From the NCBI GenBank assembly GCA_039111635.1, contig JBCAQO010000007.1:1116001-1180000 (forward strand): a DNA stretch of 64,000 bases, given 5' to 3'. Under the pieces are notes generated by a model. The model saw only the letters and a list, made by a program, of their open reading frames with translations, was not told the origin of the DNA and did no database searches. Below, piece by piece: positions 34,144 to 47,700 of this stretch (position 1 is the stretch's first letter; each line of letters starts with the position of its first letter). This DNA comes from Heterobasidion occidentale (lineage: Eukaryota > Basidiomycota > Agaricomycetes > Russulales > Bondarzewiaceae). The position numbers and the translations under genes were made by a program.

Positions 34144-34217
34144 TCTCTGGTAGTATATCGGTTAGTACAACCGCGCCTGTCACGCGCGAAAGCGGGGTTC
34201 GACTCCCCGCCAGAGAG
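34144..34217 (+). tRNA. tRNA-Asp (anticodon GTC)
   Basis: A complete 74-nt cloverleaf. The acceptor stem pairs TCTCTGG (34144-34150) with CCAGAGA (34210-34216), followed by a G discriminator. The anticodon stem pairs CGCGC with GCGCG around the loop CTGTCAC, placing anticodon GTC at 34179-34181. The T arm is CGGGG-TTCGACT-CCCCG. The D arm carries GTAGTATATCGGTTAGTAC, typical of eukaryotic tRNA-Asp. No intron. Confidence 0.96.
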
Positions 34218-34700
34218 TGAAAGTGTCTCAGAAGTATTTTGTACAACGGCGGATTGCCTCGCGGACAATCTTGCGATTTTCATTTTTCAACGCTGGAGTA
34301 CGCTAATGTTAAAGAAAGGGCTTTCGCCTGATAGATTTGCGAGCTCTTCTCCCGGGACCGACGTAGCGATTCAGAGCTCGGTATGTTGGATTCCAAGATG
34401 GGTGGGGGGCTCCAGGCTATGTTGCGAATAACTTAAGCGGATCGAACGTGTCCACAACTTGTCAGTCGAAGGCATCCTGCATGGAGGAGGCAAAGAGGCT
34501 GTTTATGCGTGTTAGGATCCAAGGCTCTTGGACAACAAGGCCAAACACCAGGCGACGCGTCGCCCCGATCCTCTCGAGTCCCCGTGCCCAGTCTCGAAAG
34601 CCCTCCTCCGCACGCCACCCGCACCCCTCGTCCCTCTCCCATCCACGCCTACACGAATCCGAAGCTTCCTTTTTCAACTACATCTGACGAATCGAGAGAA
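34218..34700. promoter_or_regulatory. Upstream region of RPN9
   Basis: About 480 bp after the tRNA; should hold the RPN9 promoter. A pyrimidine-rich tract (about 34,600-34,680) precedes the start codon. No other gene is supported; several short frames overlap one another. Confidence 0.4.
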
Positions 34701-37134
34701 ATGGCATCGTCAGCGCAGATGTCGGTCGACAGGCCGAAGCCGCCGAAGCTGAATGTCGACGAGTATTTGACTACTGCGCTCGCGGCGACGCCTGCGGAGC
34801 TGCACCCGTTCTTCGAGTCGTTCCGGACCCTGCACGAGCGCAAGTGCGTGCCCCATCCTCATCCTCTCCCCCTCCCCGTTTCCGCCGCTTTCCGGATCGC
34901 GAGCGCGCACTCCGCGCTCGAGTCGTCTCGCCACCTGTGATGCAGGACGCTGACGCCCCGCCGTTGCGTTGCAGGCTCTGGCACCAGCTGACGCAGCAGC
35001 TGCTCGCGTTCTTCGACCACCCGCTCGCGCGCCCGTTCCGGGTGGACGTGTTCGACCGCTTTGTGCGCGACTTTGAGGAGCGGCTGAACGCACTGCGCTT
35101 CGTCGAGATGGGCGTCAAGGTCTCCAAGGACATCGACAGTGCGTTGACTCCGTCATTTGTTCTCCCCCTCTCCCGCCGCTCTTTCGTGCTGGGAACTGAT
35201 GGGTGTGATTTTGTTGATGCGTCTCGATATGTGCACGCCGCTGCGCGTCTCGACGATATGGCGTCTCGCTCGATTTGGCGCGGTCTACGTCACCCACACG
35301 TTCGCTTGCGACGTCGTCATCGCTGCGCGCTCCATCCCACCATCCCACTTCCGCATCCTCGCGCAGACCCCGCGCAACACATCGCGTTCCTGACGGACCT
35401 CCTGACGCGCATCAACAAGGAAGCCGCGCCCGACGCGCACGTGCTGCTGCTCGCGACGCTCGCGCACGCGAAGCTCCTCTTCGGCGACGTCGAGGGCACG
35501 CGCGGGGACATCGACGCCGCGTGGGCGGTGCTCGACGAGCTGACGGGCGTCGAGAGCACGGTCAACGCGGCGTACTACGGCGTCGCGGCGGACTACTACA
35601 AGGTGCGCTGCGCTCGTGTTTTGCCTCGTCGGAGGACGGGACGCTGACCCATGTTTGTTTTGTTCGGTGCGCTTCTCGACTGGGCTCGATCGCTTTTGTT
35701 CGGGTGTGTGGTCTTTTCTTTCAATAACGCATTGTTGGTGGTCTCGGCGCGAACTTGCGATGGGGCGCGGTGCGGGTGTGCCCAGGCAAAAGCGGAATAC
35801 GCGCCGTACTACCGGAACTCGCTGCTCTTCCTCGCGTGCGTGGACACTGCGACGGACATGTCCGCAGAGGAGCGGTTGCAGCGCGCGCACGACCTCGGCA
35901 TCGCGGCGTTTTTGGGGGACACGATCTACAACTTTGGGGAGCTGGTGCGTGTTTTTTTTCTTATGTTTGGCTTATCTCTGTCCTCCCTTTTTCCGTGGTC
36001 TGTTCTGTTCGTTTGCGCCGGGACGCGGTCGGTCGCAATTGCGTCACATCGTGTCGGTCCCCCACTTCAGCACCCCGCGCGGGATTCATCTCCGGGGGTT
36101 CTGTTTTCAAGTGCCTGCATGCCGCCTCCCCCAACGATGGGTCAGATGGGGGGATGGCTGGTTGGCTGGCCTCGCGATCTTCTCGCAGTTCCGCATTCGT
36201 CATTTGTCCTCTATCACCTCCTCCCCTCTTCGTTTCTTCCTTCCTTCCTTCTTCTTCTCCGGACCCCCGGCGCGCGACCCTGGCAGTATGAGAACCGCTC
36301 GCACTCGCGTTTTCCCCGTCCGTCCGTATCTAAGGTTGTGCGTTCGCTGACGACCCCGTTCCTGGTGGTGTGAACGCAGCTGATGCATCCGATCCTGGAC
36401 GCGCTGGACGGCACGCCGCACGAGTGGATCAAGAAGCTGCTGTTCACGTTCAACGAGGGTAATATCGGCAAATTCGAGGCGCTGGCGCCGCTGTTCCCGA
36501 AAGAGGTGCGTGTGTTTGTGTGCGCGCGCAAACCTTGTTGGCCTCGTCTCTCTATCTCTGTCTCTGTCGACGCGCGTGTTTGTGTGTGCGTGTGCGTCGC
36601 GCGCGCGTTCGCGTTCGCGTCCGAACCGGGGCGAGGATCCGAGCGTGCGACGAGAAGAGACGAGACGAGACGAGGCAAGTTGAGTTGGGCGAGTTGGATT
36701 GGGCTGACGTGTGCACCGGGAGTAGCCGATCCTGCAGGAGAACTACCCGTTCCTGCGGCAGAAGATCTGCCTGATGGCGCTGATCGAGTCGGTGTTCAAG
36801 CGGAACGCGTACGACCGGACGATGTCGTTCCAGACGATTGCGGAGGAGACGCGGCTGCCGCAGGACGAGGTGGAGCACTTGGTGATGAAGGCGCTGAGGT
36901 GAGCTTTCATTTGAAAATGTGTAGCTCTTGGTGGCTGACGGGTTGCGATCGGCAGCTTGAAGCTGGTGCGGGGGTCGATAGACCAGGTGGACGCAAAGGC
37001 GTCGATCAGCTGGGTGCAACCCCGGGTGCTGTCGCGCGCGCAGATTGGGGAGCTGGCGGGGCGGTTGGAGGGGTGGAACGGAAGCTGCACGGGGTGGAGC
37101 GCGGATTGCGCCGGAGCTGCTGGTGACGTCTTGA
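34701..37134 (+). CDS. RPN9: 26S proteasome lid subunit RPN9 (PSMD13)
   Basis: Non-ATPase lid subunit of the 26S proteasome with a PCI domain. Seven exons (34701-34843, 34975-35138, 35367-35602, 35786-35944, 36380-36505, 36726-36898, 36956-37134) total 1,180 nt; two restored bases make 394 codons, close to the yeast protein length. Recognisable stretches: LWHQLTQQLLAFFDHP, FLTDLLTRINKEAAPDAHVL, YYRNSLLFLACVDT, LMHPILDALDGTPHEWIKKL, FNEGNIGKFEALAPLFPKE, ICLMALIESVFKRNAYDRTM and SWVQPRVLSRAQIGELAGRL. The last 25 codons contain two one-base frame steps (near 37,080 and 37,107); the repaired end reads KLHGVERGIAPELL. A core gene, so these breaks are more likely sequence errors than decay. Intron 4 is long (435 nt). 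Confidence 0.95.
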
Positions 37135-37553
37135 GAGGGCTGGCTGAGATGGATGTAGTGCTGTTTTGGACGAGTGTATGAATGCGATTGTGATGCACGA
37201 TGAGATTTGATGAGAGCGGGCGCGAGGCCGGGGTGATTGATGTCGATAACGAGAGCACGTTGAGGGCTGCAACCGCAAGCCGTGTCCCAGATTAGGGCGC
37301 CGCGTTACTGCCCGTTGCTGCTCCTCCACTCCTCTCCCTGCTCCCCACACACCCACCCACACATCCCAACCACCGTGCACACACCCGCGTTGCGTTGCGT
37401 TGCGTGGCCCCAATAAGGCTCGCGCGTATCATTTCCTTTTTCCCTCTGAGGTCACAAGTCGTTATAAGTACTGCGACTGCTCTGCTTGTTCTCCGTTCCC
37501 CGCCATCACCCGTCGCCTTCATACACTCGTCCTCGCCCACCACATCCTCCGCG
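37135..37553. promoter_or_regulatory. Intergenic region upstream of the Myb gene
   Basis: About 420 bp between RPN9 and the Myb-type gene, both on the + strand. It contains a GTTGC-type direct repeat (GCGTTGCGTTGCGTTGCGTG near 37,385-37,405) and a pyrimidine-rich stretch before the ATG at 37,554. No gene seen. Confidence 0.45.
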
Positions 37554-40500
37554 ATGTCCAAGCAACCAAAGGCCCCACCATCGTCCACTTTCTCCTTCAC
37601 AGCCCCCTTTCCAACCTCATCCACCGCCGCGTCTGCCACCGCCGCCGCCCCACACAAGCAGCGGCGCGTCTCCCTCGCGCTCCCGTCCTCCCCGCGCCAG
37701 GTCCCCGCCTGGACCTTCCGCGACGACACCGGCCTCGACCCCCGCGCCCCCCACGAGCCCCGCGGCAAGATGCGCAAGCTCGCCAGCGGAGAGAGCTCTC
37801 GCGCCGCCGACCTCTCGCCACCGCCCCCGCCCCCGCCGCCTGAGAAGAAGGCGCGCAAGAAGTGGACCATGGAGGAGACACACATGCTCGTCGAGGGCTG
37901 CAACCGGGTAAGCCCTCCTTCCTTCTCGCTCCCCGCTTTCTCCCTTCTCCTTGGCTTGTGCGCCCCGCTTCGCCCGTCCGTGTAGCAGCGCCTGGCGAGT
38001 GGTGTTGCTCACTGTCTGCTTTGTGCTTAGCATGGCGTCGGCAACTGGAAGGCGATCCTGCACGACCCTTCTCTCCACTTCGATCATCGCTCGCCCGTAG
38101 ATCTCAAAGACAGGTGCGTCGCATACTAGCAGTTGTTTGGCTGAGGACACGCGCTCACGCGCACGCACAGATTCCGCACTTACTTTCCCGACGCATACAA
38201 ACAGCACTACCCCAACGCCAAAACACACCTCTCCTCTAAGGTCCGCTCCTCCCTCCCCGACGGCTCCTCCATCTTCGAAAAAACGCGCTCCAAGAAGCGC
38301 CGCCCGTTCACCGAGGAGGAGGACCGCGCGCTCAAGGCCGGCTACGACAAGCACGGCACCGTCTGGGCCACCATCGTCAAGGACCCCATCTTCCAGGAGC
38401 AGAACCGCCGCTCGACCGACCTCCGCGACCGCTTCCGCAACGCGTTCCCCGCGCTCTACCAGGCCGCGGGATACAAGCCCCGCAACACCGCCAAGAAGAA
38501 GGACGCGAGTCCCGCGACGCCTGCGCGCGCCGCGACCGACGAGCAGCTCCCCGCAGCGCGCGAGACGGGCCCGGCGCGTCGCAAGCGGCGCCACACCACC
38601 CAGGGGTTTCTGAGGGGCGGGACGAAGAGCGTGCCGCAGAGCGCAACGTGTTCCGAAGATGAGGGCAGCTCAGCCGAGGACGAGTCGCCAGAGGCGCAGC
38701 CCGCGGGGTCACCCCAGAAACCGTCGCCGCTGGACGTCAAGGATGACGGCCTTCTCACGCTCTCGCCCGCGACGCCCGAGCTCGTCGAGGAGATGCCCCC
38801 GCCCGTGGACATGCTCGCCGAGGTCGACATGCAGCACGAGGTCGACATGCACGACGACGTGGACCTGCAGACGCTCGACCCGCTCGCGCTGCGCGACTTC
38901 CTCCCCGGCTCGTCCCAGTCGCTTTCCGAGATGACCGACTCGTCCCAGTCCCAGGGCTGGTCCTCCCTCGACACGCCCATGCATTCCACCTGGTCGAGCG
39001 CCAACACCGCCGGCTCGCCTGCCTCCGCGCACGACCTCCTCTTCGACTCGCCTTTCTCCCGCCGCGGCGCGGGCGGCATGGTCATGATCGGCAAGTCCGC
39101 CTGGGGCCCGTCCGACTGGCTCGCGGGCAACCCGCGCCTCGACCCGTCCGCATCGAGCAGCTCGCCCTCGTACTTCGGCGGCGTGTCCCCCGCGCCGTCG
39201 TCCCCGTTCTCGCTCGCGCAGCTCAGCCACGGCGTGCTCGACCGCTACGACCTCTTCCCGCCCGCGCTCGGCCACGACTTCGCGTCCGAGGTCGGCATCG
39301 GGGACACGCACTCGGCCTTCTCCGACCCCGAGACGCGCACGGCGGGCGCGTTCCGCGGGTTCACGCACCACTCGAGCTACGCGGGCGACCTCATCTTCGG
39401 CGCGCGTTCGCACCAGCCGCAGGGCACAGACTACGGCCTCGGGTTCGGGTTCGGCGGGGCGGGGCTCGGGCTGTCAGGCATGCAGCCGCAGCACCACCAG
39501 CCGCCGCAGCCGCCGCCCGCGGGGCTGCACCCGATGCAGCTGCACACGCCGGCGCTGCCGGGCATCGACGAGCTCGAGCTGACCGCGATCACGCTGCACG
39601 ACGGCGAGCCCGCCGCCGCCGCCGCGGGGCGCGGGGCGCGCGCGGAGGAGAGCGACGCGATGGACGAGGACATGCGCGGCGCGCTCGAACTTGGCCTCGG
39701 GCTCGACGCGGGCGACACGCCGCCGCTGCCGCTGCCGCACCCGATGGACGACTACGCGGACCCGGCGGCGGGCATCGGGCTCCCGCGGCAGACGCTCGAG
39801 GAGATCATCGGCCTCTCGTCGTCCGCGTCGTCCGCGGGCTCGTCGCTGCACAGCCGCGGGCGCGAGCGCGAGTTCGGCGAGCGGGAGCCCGACGAGGACC
39901 ACGAGATCGTCGACACGCCGCCCAGCACGCCCGTGCGCCCGCGCCCGCGCGGCGGCGCGGCGGCGCAGCAGCAGCATAATCGGTCGCTGTCCGTGCCGCC
40001 GCCCGAGCATCGCTTTCAGCACGCGCTTGCTACGCAGTCGCACACCCCCGCGCCCTATCCACACTCGCATGGACACTCGCACGGGCACGGGCACTCGCAC
40101 AGCTCCTCGTTATCCTCGCACCAGCACCAGCATCATCACCAGCACACGCACGCGCCGCTCACGCCGACGCGCTCGCTCTCGCTCGACCTGAACGCATGCA
40201 GCGCCGCGGCTGCTACCGGTGGGGACGGCGACGGTGACGGCGAGGCCGCGAGCACGTCCGCCGAGTCGGCGCTGCGCGAGCTGCTGCAGGGCACGGACCC
40301 GTGGCGCGTGTACGGCGGCGCGCTCGGGCTCGGGCTCGGCGGGATGCACGACGTCGCGTACCTGGACCTGCCGTTTTCGTACTACGGCGCGGCGGAGGGC
40401 AGCGGCGGGTGCGCGAACAGCGCCTGTGCAGGCGGCGGTGGGGGCGGGGCGGGGCGGGGGCGGGGGTTGGAGCTTGGGGAGGATGGTCAGAGGGCGCGGC

Positions 40501-40760
40501 AGGGCTTGGCGCTGGATTTGGCGGCGCCGCAGATGCAGGTGTGTGGAGGTGCGAGCGGGGGAGGAGGGGGTGGGTCTGGGTGGTTGGGGGGTGGGGGCGG
40601 CAAGGGGCCGGCGTCGGCGATGCCGGGGCTCGCATCTGCGGGCAAGGCGCACGTGCACCATCGAGGGCTGAGCGCGGTGTCGCCGCAGGATCTGCTGTTG
40701 AGGAAGGGGAGCGGGGATCATAAGCGGAAGAGGGCGAGCTGGGACGGGGGGCCGCGGTGA
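37554..40760 (+). CDS. Large two-repeat Myb/SANT DNA-binding protein (Teb1/telobox-like)
   Basis: Nuclear DNA-binding protein. Three exons (37554-37907, 38031-38113, 38171-40760) give 1,008 residues with no frame break. The first Myb repeat is split by two introns: KKWTMEETHMLVEGCNRHGV, GNWKAILHDPSLHFDHRS, VDLKDRFRTYFPDAYKQHYP. The second is RRPFTEEEDRALKAGYDKHG, TVWATIVKDPIFQEQNRRST, DLRDRFRNAFPALYQAAGYK. The VDLKDRFR/TDLRDRFR ends resemble the telobox helix of telomere or teb1-type Myb proteins (fission yeast Teb1/Mug152). The remaining roughly 750 residues are low-complexity, with His-rich (around 40,060-40,155), Gly-rich and Ser-rich tracts and no recognised domain. The telobox analogy is inference. 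Confidence 0.85.
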
Positions 40761-41732
40761 GCGGGCGGGCTGGCGCTGGCGGCCTGTGTCTGTCTGCGCG
40801 CGCGGTTTGCCGTCGGTCGGTTTTGGGTTCGGGTTCGTTTTCCTGTCGTTGTTGTTGTTGGCGTTTTTCGTGGCTCGTGTTTCGCGATTCGTGTCGTGTT
40901 TCGGTTGTGTTGTCGCATACCGCATACACTACCTTACTTAGCCTCACCCATTTCGCCGCGCTGTGTGGCCGCTCTCGCATCATCGTCTCTTCCCTTCGTT
41001 TCATTCCCCGTTCTGCTTCCATATCCTGCTCCCTTTCTCTACCTCTACCCCATGTTTCTGTTCCTGTTCGTGGAGTGCATCACACAGCGCCTGCTTTCGA
41101 CCGTGTTTGTTTTCCGTGTCTTTGCCTAATCCCCTTCGCCGTTCCCGTGCATATCTGTTCGCCCTTCCGTTGTCCATGCATCCATTCATACATCCACCCC
41201 TTCATCCATACGTGCATCTATACGCCCGACCCTCCAACTCATGGGCTCGTCCAGCTGAAACGGCCGCCACGCCGACAAGTCCCTACCGATGACCTTGACT
41301 CGCTAGCATTTTTCTTCCCGTCCATTTCATGTTTTCTTTTTCTTTTTTCGTTCTTCCTAGCAATTGGATCCCGCGTTTCTATATCACACACTTCTTCCCT
41401 CTCACAGCTATCTGCATCGTGCATGTTCGCGTCTCGTCGCCGAAATCACAGTCTTGTCTTTCTTATACCCGTGCAGCCTGCGTGCTCGCGTGGCGTCGCA
41501 TCGCCGCATTGCATCGCACGCTTATATCTGGATGTTTCAACAAATTCGATCTATATTGGTCTATATGGGCTGCTGTATAGCGTCCGCGCGTAAAGTGATC
41601 GAGCAGCAGCGCTGCTTAGAGTGTGGCACGTATTCCGTCCTGAATCCTGATGTATCCAAATGTCCAAATGCAGTCCCAGGTATCATCGATGATAAGCGCG
41701 AAGCGGAAGGCCGTGGAAGGTCGCCAGGCAGA
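40761..41732. other. Convergent 3' intergenic region
   Basis: About 970 bp between the Myb gene (+) and the SNF2-RING gene (-). The + strand is strongly pyrimidine-rich between about 40,930 and 41,500, as expected for long 3' UTRs. No gene supported. Confidence 0.55.
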
Positions 41733-44700
41733 TCAGGCTGCGCGAGAGGGCCCCGCGGTGGCATTCACATGCCTCGCGCGCGGCCTGAGCTGGGCGGCTC
41801 GCGACGTCTCGGAGGCTGGCGCGGGCTGGGCCTGTGAATCTGCGTTTGCGTTTGCGTCTGCGGCCAGCTCTGTTTCCGAGGCGGGAAGGAGGTACTCGAT
41901 CTCTTCGTACATGTGCGGGAAGAGGATCGCCAGCATGTCGTCCGTCCTGGGAATAGACGTGCGTGTCAGCGAAAAGGGTCAACGCAAGCGCGGAAGGCAG
42001 GCAGGAGCGGCAGGAGCAGCGGCAGGAGCAGCGCACTTGAAAATGAAATCGCCCTTCTGCGTCTTCTTCTTCTTTGCAGGCGCCTCTACCACGTTCTTCT
42101 CTGCGTCCGGGGCGAGCGCGGTGACGTTGAGCGTGCCGGCGGAGTTATCCTTGGTGTAGAGAGACAGGCCCTGACGTGCTGCGAGGTCCAGGATGTTCTT
42201 CTCTATGGTATCTGTGCTCGCCGTGAAGAAAGGAGGCGTGAGAGCGGTGCGGGAGCGAGGTCAGTGCGGATGCCATGCCGGGACTCGGAGAAAGCTCGCA
42301 CCCTCTGCATAGTAGCAATAGACTTTGCAGGCCAATCGCAGTGAGCAGGTGTGAACGCGATAAAGGTCGCATCCGGTTAGAACATACCTTCAGTTGGCCT
42401 CGTTTGACCCATACGATCGATACGTGCGATAGCTGCAGGACCCTCAATCACTCGAACCTAAACAGCGGACAAATTCGCAAACATACCTTGAATCTCGAAC
42501 CTAAATCGAAGGGATTGCTATAATGTCAGAACCTTGTATTGCGCGTGTTATCCATAAAAGACTCAACGAATGATGAACCACGCTCTCCAGCAGGAAGACC
42601 CTAGATGCACTGGTCACGTTTAATCCCGCATTCTCGCGTTCCCTGTCGATGAGGACGTCAAAATCGATGAGCATGCTATGACATATGGCGCAAATCCTAC
42701 CCATGAAGAAGCAAGACGAGAAGCTCGGGGTCGGTCCGGAAGTGCTTCGCAGCGTTCTGTTTGCCTTTGACCTGATCAATTCGCATGCATGTTATGCCTT
42801 GTTATTCCCGTCAGATCATAGAGGAATCATCATGAAACTCTGTTGGCTTCCTTACCATTCATGGTCAGCGCATGCTCAATGACTAGATGAATTATATGTC
42901 AAACACGAGCAAATTCAAAAGCAATCCCTGCACGTACTCTGCAGCGAATCAGCCCAGGCTGAAAACACGATACTCTTCGCTCCCGGCTCTGCTAATTGCA
43001 GATATAACAAATGCCGGACGAGTGTCTCGATTTTGCTGCCATAGCTTCCGGTAACTTCCATCGACTGCACCTCTTCGAAAAGGCCTGTACGTATCGTGTT
43101 GTACTCTATCTTGCGGCGTGACCTCGGAGCAGCCTCCTTGTTGATGGATTTGTCAGGCATAGATGGCGCAGGATTATCTTGAGTCTTCTCCTGAACGGAG
43201 AAACGCTGGAGGTTGTCCACATCAAGGCCAACGCTGTTGATCGTGCGCAGGTCAGGACGATGATGGAAACAGAGCGAAGCTGTGGCATACCGACAGACAG
43301 GACAAGCCTTGCCTCCCTGACGAGTGATCCACGACTTGATGCAATCCTGAAACGATAAATTAATCCACCATTCGTAGGTTGTTATCGTATTTGACATACT
43401 TCACAGAAGATGTGAGCACTAGGTGAAATTGCGGTTAGCGTCATGCTACTAACACGTTCGGGGTAGGACGTGTAGGATTCACCATTGCGTGATGTAGCCT
43501 CGAGTAAAGGTGCATCGACAGAGTATGCACGCCCCATCATCTTCATCGTTACCATCATCTTGATTTTGCGCAAGATGATCAAGATAGCGCTGCCTTGCAC
43601 GACCTGTGTTGATCTTCCCATCCAATTTCTGCTGCGTTACTCGACTCTCTTCGATGGCAAGATCGATAGTATGTTCCCATTCAACTTCCACGACAGAGTC
43701 CGAAATTTCTTGAAGTTGACGGAAATACCTGGTTTAACACATGATCAGATCTGCTCTCATCGCATTAGTTCGCGAAATCATTTCACTGAATACGCTCATT
43801 GAAAGCTTTGCGGAACTGGGCGATGTCTGCCTCTAATTTGTCGTTCATAGCAGCTGGTTGGGAATTTTCAACAAACGGCACGAAGAAAAGAAGCTGGGTA
43901 CAAACTTTGGGAAGAAATGAGACGCCTGAGAGCGTTGGCCCCTTCTTTGGCCATGATTTTTTCAGGGTCGTCGTCTCGAGAGATCTTTGCAGCTATGCCA
44001 GCCAGTTCTACCACAATCGATCTGACAGCACGGTTCTCCATGCCCTCCAAAAGGTCCTTCCGGGCATCTGTAAGGTCTCTTCGAAGTACTTCGTGCTCCG
44101 GCTGTAGTTCAATGTCGTCTGGAATCTCGAAAGCATCGTCTAGAGCTGCCGCTGCCTTCACAGCAGCCCGTGTTTTTCGAAGTTTCTTCTCTTTGACATC
44201 GTGAGCAGCTAGTGCAGTGCGCTCCGCGAGGAGCACCTCGCGGCGGTCAGCCATAAGCGCAGCATATGCCTGCAAGTAAGTTTCTGCCTCGCCTTGCGTG
44301 GCAATGGTCCGAGAATACTCCTGTCCATCGGACTCGGACTCGCTCGCCGTCAGGTTCTGGGTCAGGAGTCCATATATGTGCTCCCTCCATTGCCATAGAA
44401 GCTCGGTTTGTGCATTGAGCCGTTCTTCGATGATCTCATCAGCCTCTTCGAGCTGCCGATAATATCAAAACCTGATCAACTAAGTTAGGAATAAAGTAAC
44501 GGGGCACACATACCAAATCAGCAGAGCGCTTCCCTCCTCTGGGACAATACGGCAGAAGTACTAAGAGGTCTTGCTTGGTCAATCCTTTCGCACTGACATC
44601 CTTGGCGAGCTGAGCCATGGCACGTATCGCAGCCTCTTCTGTAACTGCATTAGGTGTTAGGACAAGACGCAGATAATACAACATCGTAGATCTTACTCTT

Positions 44701-47700
44701 TAAGAGCTTGTGACGCAACTCTTCTGCTGCACTATACGCTGCATCCTCTTCAGCTGTTCTTGCATCCCCCATGACATGATAAACATCGCCTTGCAGGAAC
44801 TTGATCCGATGCATGGCGATGTAACACTCCCTCACGCGTTGCTGCAATGCCCGTCGTTTGATACCGTGTTCCTCGCCAATGGCGGTGTTAGGAAGGTCGC
44901 TATCCATCGAGCCTTCGTCAAATGCAGGCGTTTCATCTCGTGCCAGTGCTTTGCCCTTGCCCTTATCCAAGGAACCAACTTCGTCTTCGCTACTCGGGGC
45001 TCGAGACGCTTTGAGCAAGGCGGCCTCTTTTTTCAGCTCGTCGCCCTTGGCATCATGCTCAGCAATGGCAGCTTTGAGATCGTTCATGAGCTGATCGGCT
45101 TCTTTCTCGGCTTGTAACAGCATTTGAGAGGCCCGTAGGTAGCGAGCATCAATAGCACTGTCATGTTGAACTAGCTGAGCATGCCTAGCAAGCTCATTGA
45201 CCTGCGCGACGAGTGATGAGTGAGGTTGCGCCGTGGACTCAATGTAGTAAAGCATGCTCACTTTCGCACGACGATCATCCATGAGGTTGCGCCAGTTCTG
45301 GTCCCGCATGTTCTACAGAGGCACGTCAGCCTCGATGGCGTCAGACTCCAAGCATTGACATTCACCTCCAAAACATCTTCCATCGACTTAAGCGCACCGG
45401 GCTTGTTCAGTTTGTCGCCTTGCTTCAACAGCTGTCCGACCTGTGGGTGCGTACAGATCTGACGAAGCTTGCGCAGCCAGGTGCGCAAGAGGGTCGTGTC
45501 TATCTGCCAATTTTCCGTAGCTGCCACACCACGAGCATCAAGACCTAGTTCAAGTAAGGCCCTCTCCATATGTTGGTCGTAGACCTGTCAACGAGGCTAT
45601 CATCAGGAGGCTGGCAAGACATGATCGCATTGTGTAAACGCACATGCCGCTCAACTTTGCCTAGCTCTATGGGGACAAGGAAGCGAGTTTGTTGAGGTAT
45701 TGTGAGCTCATCTTGAACACTAGCTTTCATCGTCCTGCGGAATACATTGAATATGACACACTCTGGGGAAATGAGCTAAGTACACATACCGAACCGCATA
45801 CCGCTGGAACAGGGCTGCAAAATCTGTGACGTGTTCAGGTTCAGTCAAACGCGCCCAGATGCGTGGAGAGTAGATTTCAGGGTTTACGCGAAGAAACCTG
45901 GCGCGGAAATCACTCAGTCAATGTTCCGTTGGAAAGCATATTGTCCGTACTTGAGTACGTGAGACAGATCGGAGACATGCGCTCGTGCAGGCGTTCCTGA
46001 AACGGCAAAGGACGAAGAGCGCGGTATGAGCGACACCATCTCCCTGGGACAATGTCAGAATCTCTCAACGGACTTCAAGAATATACGTACTGTATCCTCC
46101 CTCCACCGACCATCTGAACCTCATCCATGATGACTCGGTGCCACTTAACCATGACGAGAGGACTCCTCGGCCTGTCTGTCTTCATATACTCAGCCACTCC
46201 GCGCCTTGGCCTCACTGGTGGTGCCCTGGCGACATTGAGGTCCTGCTGAAGCACGTTGTACGTCGTAATAACTACGTCGAAAGCATTCACATAAGAGCAC
46301 CAATCGGGTGTCTCCGCAGTGTCCACCTTGATATCAGACTCTTTACCTATGACGTTGGATTTCTTGCTTGAGGCTTTAGACTTGCTTGTTCTTGCTGTCA
46401 CCCTGCGCTTCGTCTTGCTTTCAACCTTTGGAACTGGGGTCTCGACTTTGGCACGGGGTTTAGTGATAGGTACAGGGACTTTGGTCCAGCCATCGTACAC
46501 AAGAACCTTGAGAGACGGTGAATGAAGCGCAAATTCATCTTTCCATTGTTGCGAGAGCGATCCCGGCGTAACAATAAGGGTAGCCTAAGCAAAAAGCATA
46601 ATAAGTAAGATGTGTTTCAATAACAAAATGTGTGACTTACTCTAATCTCTTTCACGTCGATTTTGGCTACAGGGTCCCAACGCGAGTTGGAAGGGTTCCT
46701 GCCAATACCTGGATTCAGCATTACGAGGGCTATACACTCCAAAGTCTTGCCGAGCCCGGGCTCTTCGGCCAGTATCCCACCGCGAGCAACCTCGTCCTCT
46801 TTTGGCATCTCCATAGAAAGAGCACCAGTGACGCGCTGATAGTAGGAAACAAGCTGCTTGCCACTCTCGCGGCTCAAAACAACACGCTCCCAAGTCAGTG
46901 GGAGATCTGTCGCTTGTACTGATATATCTACAACAGCGCCTGAGGCATCAAGGATTTTACCCTCCCTTGAGAGCATCCAGATAACGCTCCGCTTCTGGAA
47001 AGGGAGAAGACTGGGGATGAGAGACTTTGGCTGTGCAGCATCTTCCGAGGTCTTCGAATCTAACCGAGGAGCAGGTTGAAGACACGAATAGAAAAATGGA
47101 ATGTCGATTTTGCCACCGTAAGCTGGCGCTAGAGATGGTGGGAGAGGAGCAGGAGGGAACAGAAAATGTAGCAGCTTTCGTCTGGCCTCCGCTTCGATGC
47201 CCCGTCTATTCCCACTATTGAGACTGTCGAGTCCGCGATGAAGCCGAGGAGAGGAGAACATATCAGGGAGACGGAATCCTAGTGTAACGTTCACAACCAG
47301 GTGGAACGGCAGCTCTTCTAGCTTTTCACTCCACGAGGAAAGTGGAGAGACAACCATGCGCAGAGATGCGTGAATGCTTTGCCGACAGTAATGATGACCC
47401 CAGAGTTCCAAGAGCCATACGAAGACATTATTGCCACTTTCGTCGACACTATCTGAGTCGTGAGGAATAGGCGGTATAAGAGCAATGTAGGAATTCGACT
47501 GCCCTAAGAGGGCACCTTCTCGGCGTCGTAGTCTTGCCCCTCGGTGCCCAACCTCGCACATCATCTCTCCAAAATCAATGGCAGTTGACGTCGTCGTGCT
47601 GGCAAAATGCTCCTTGATGAAAAGGAGAGCCTCCTCCTCTTTACTCTTTTCATTAGGGCCTTTGACGCGGGTGGATCTGTTGAGTTCTTTCGTGTATTGC

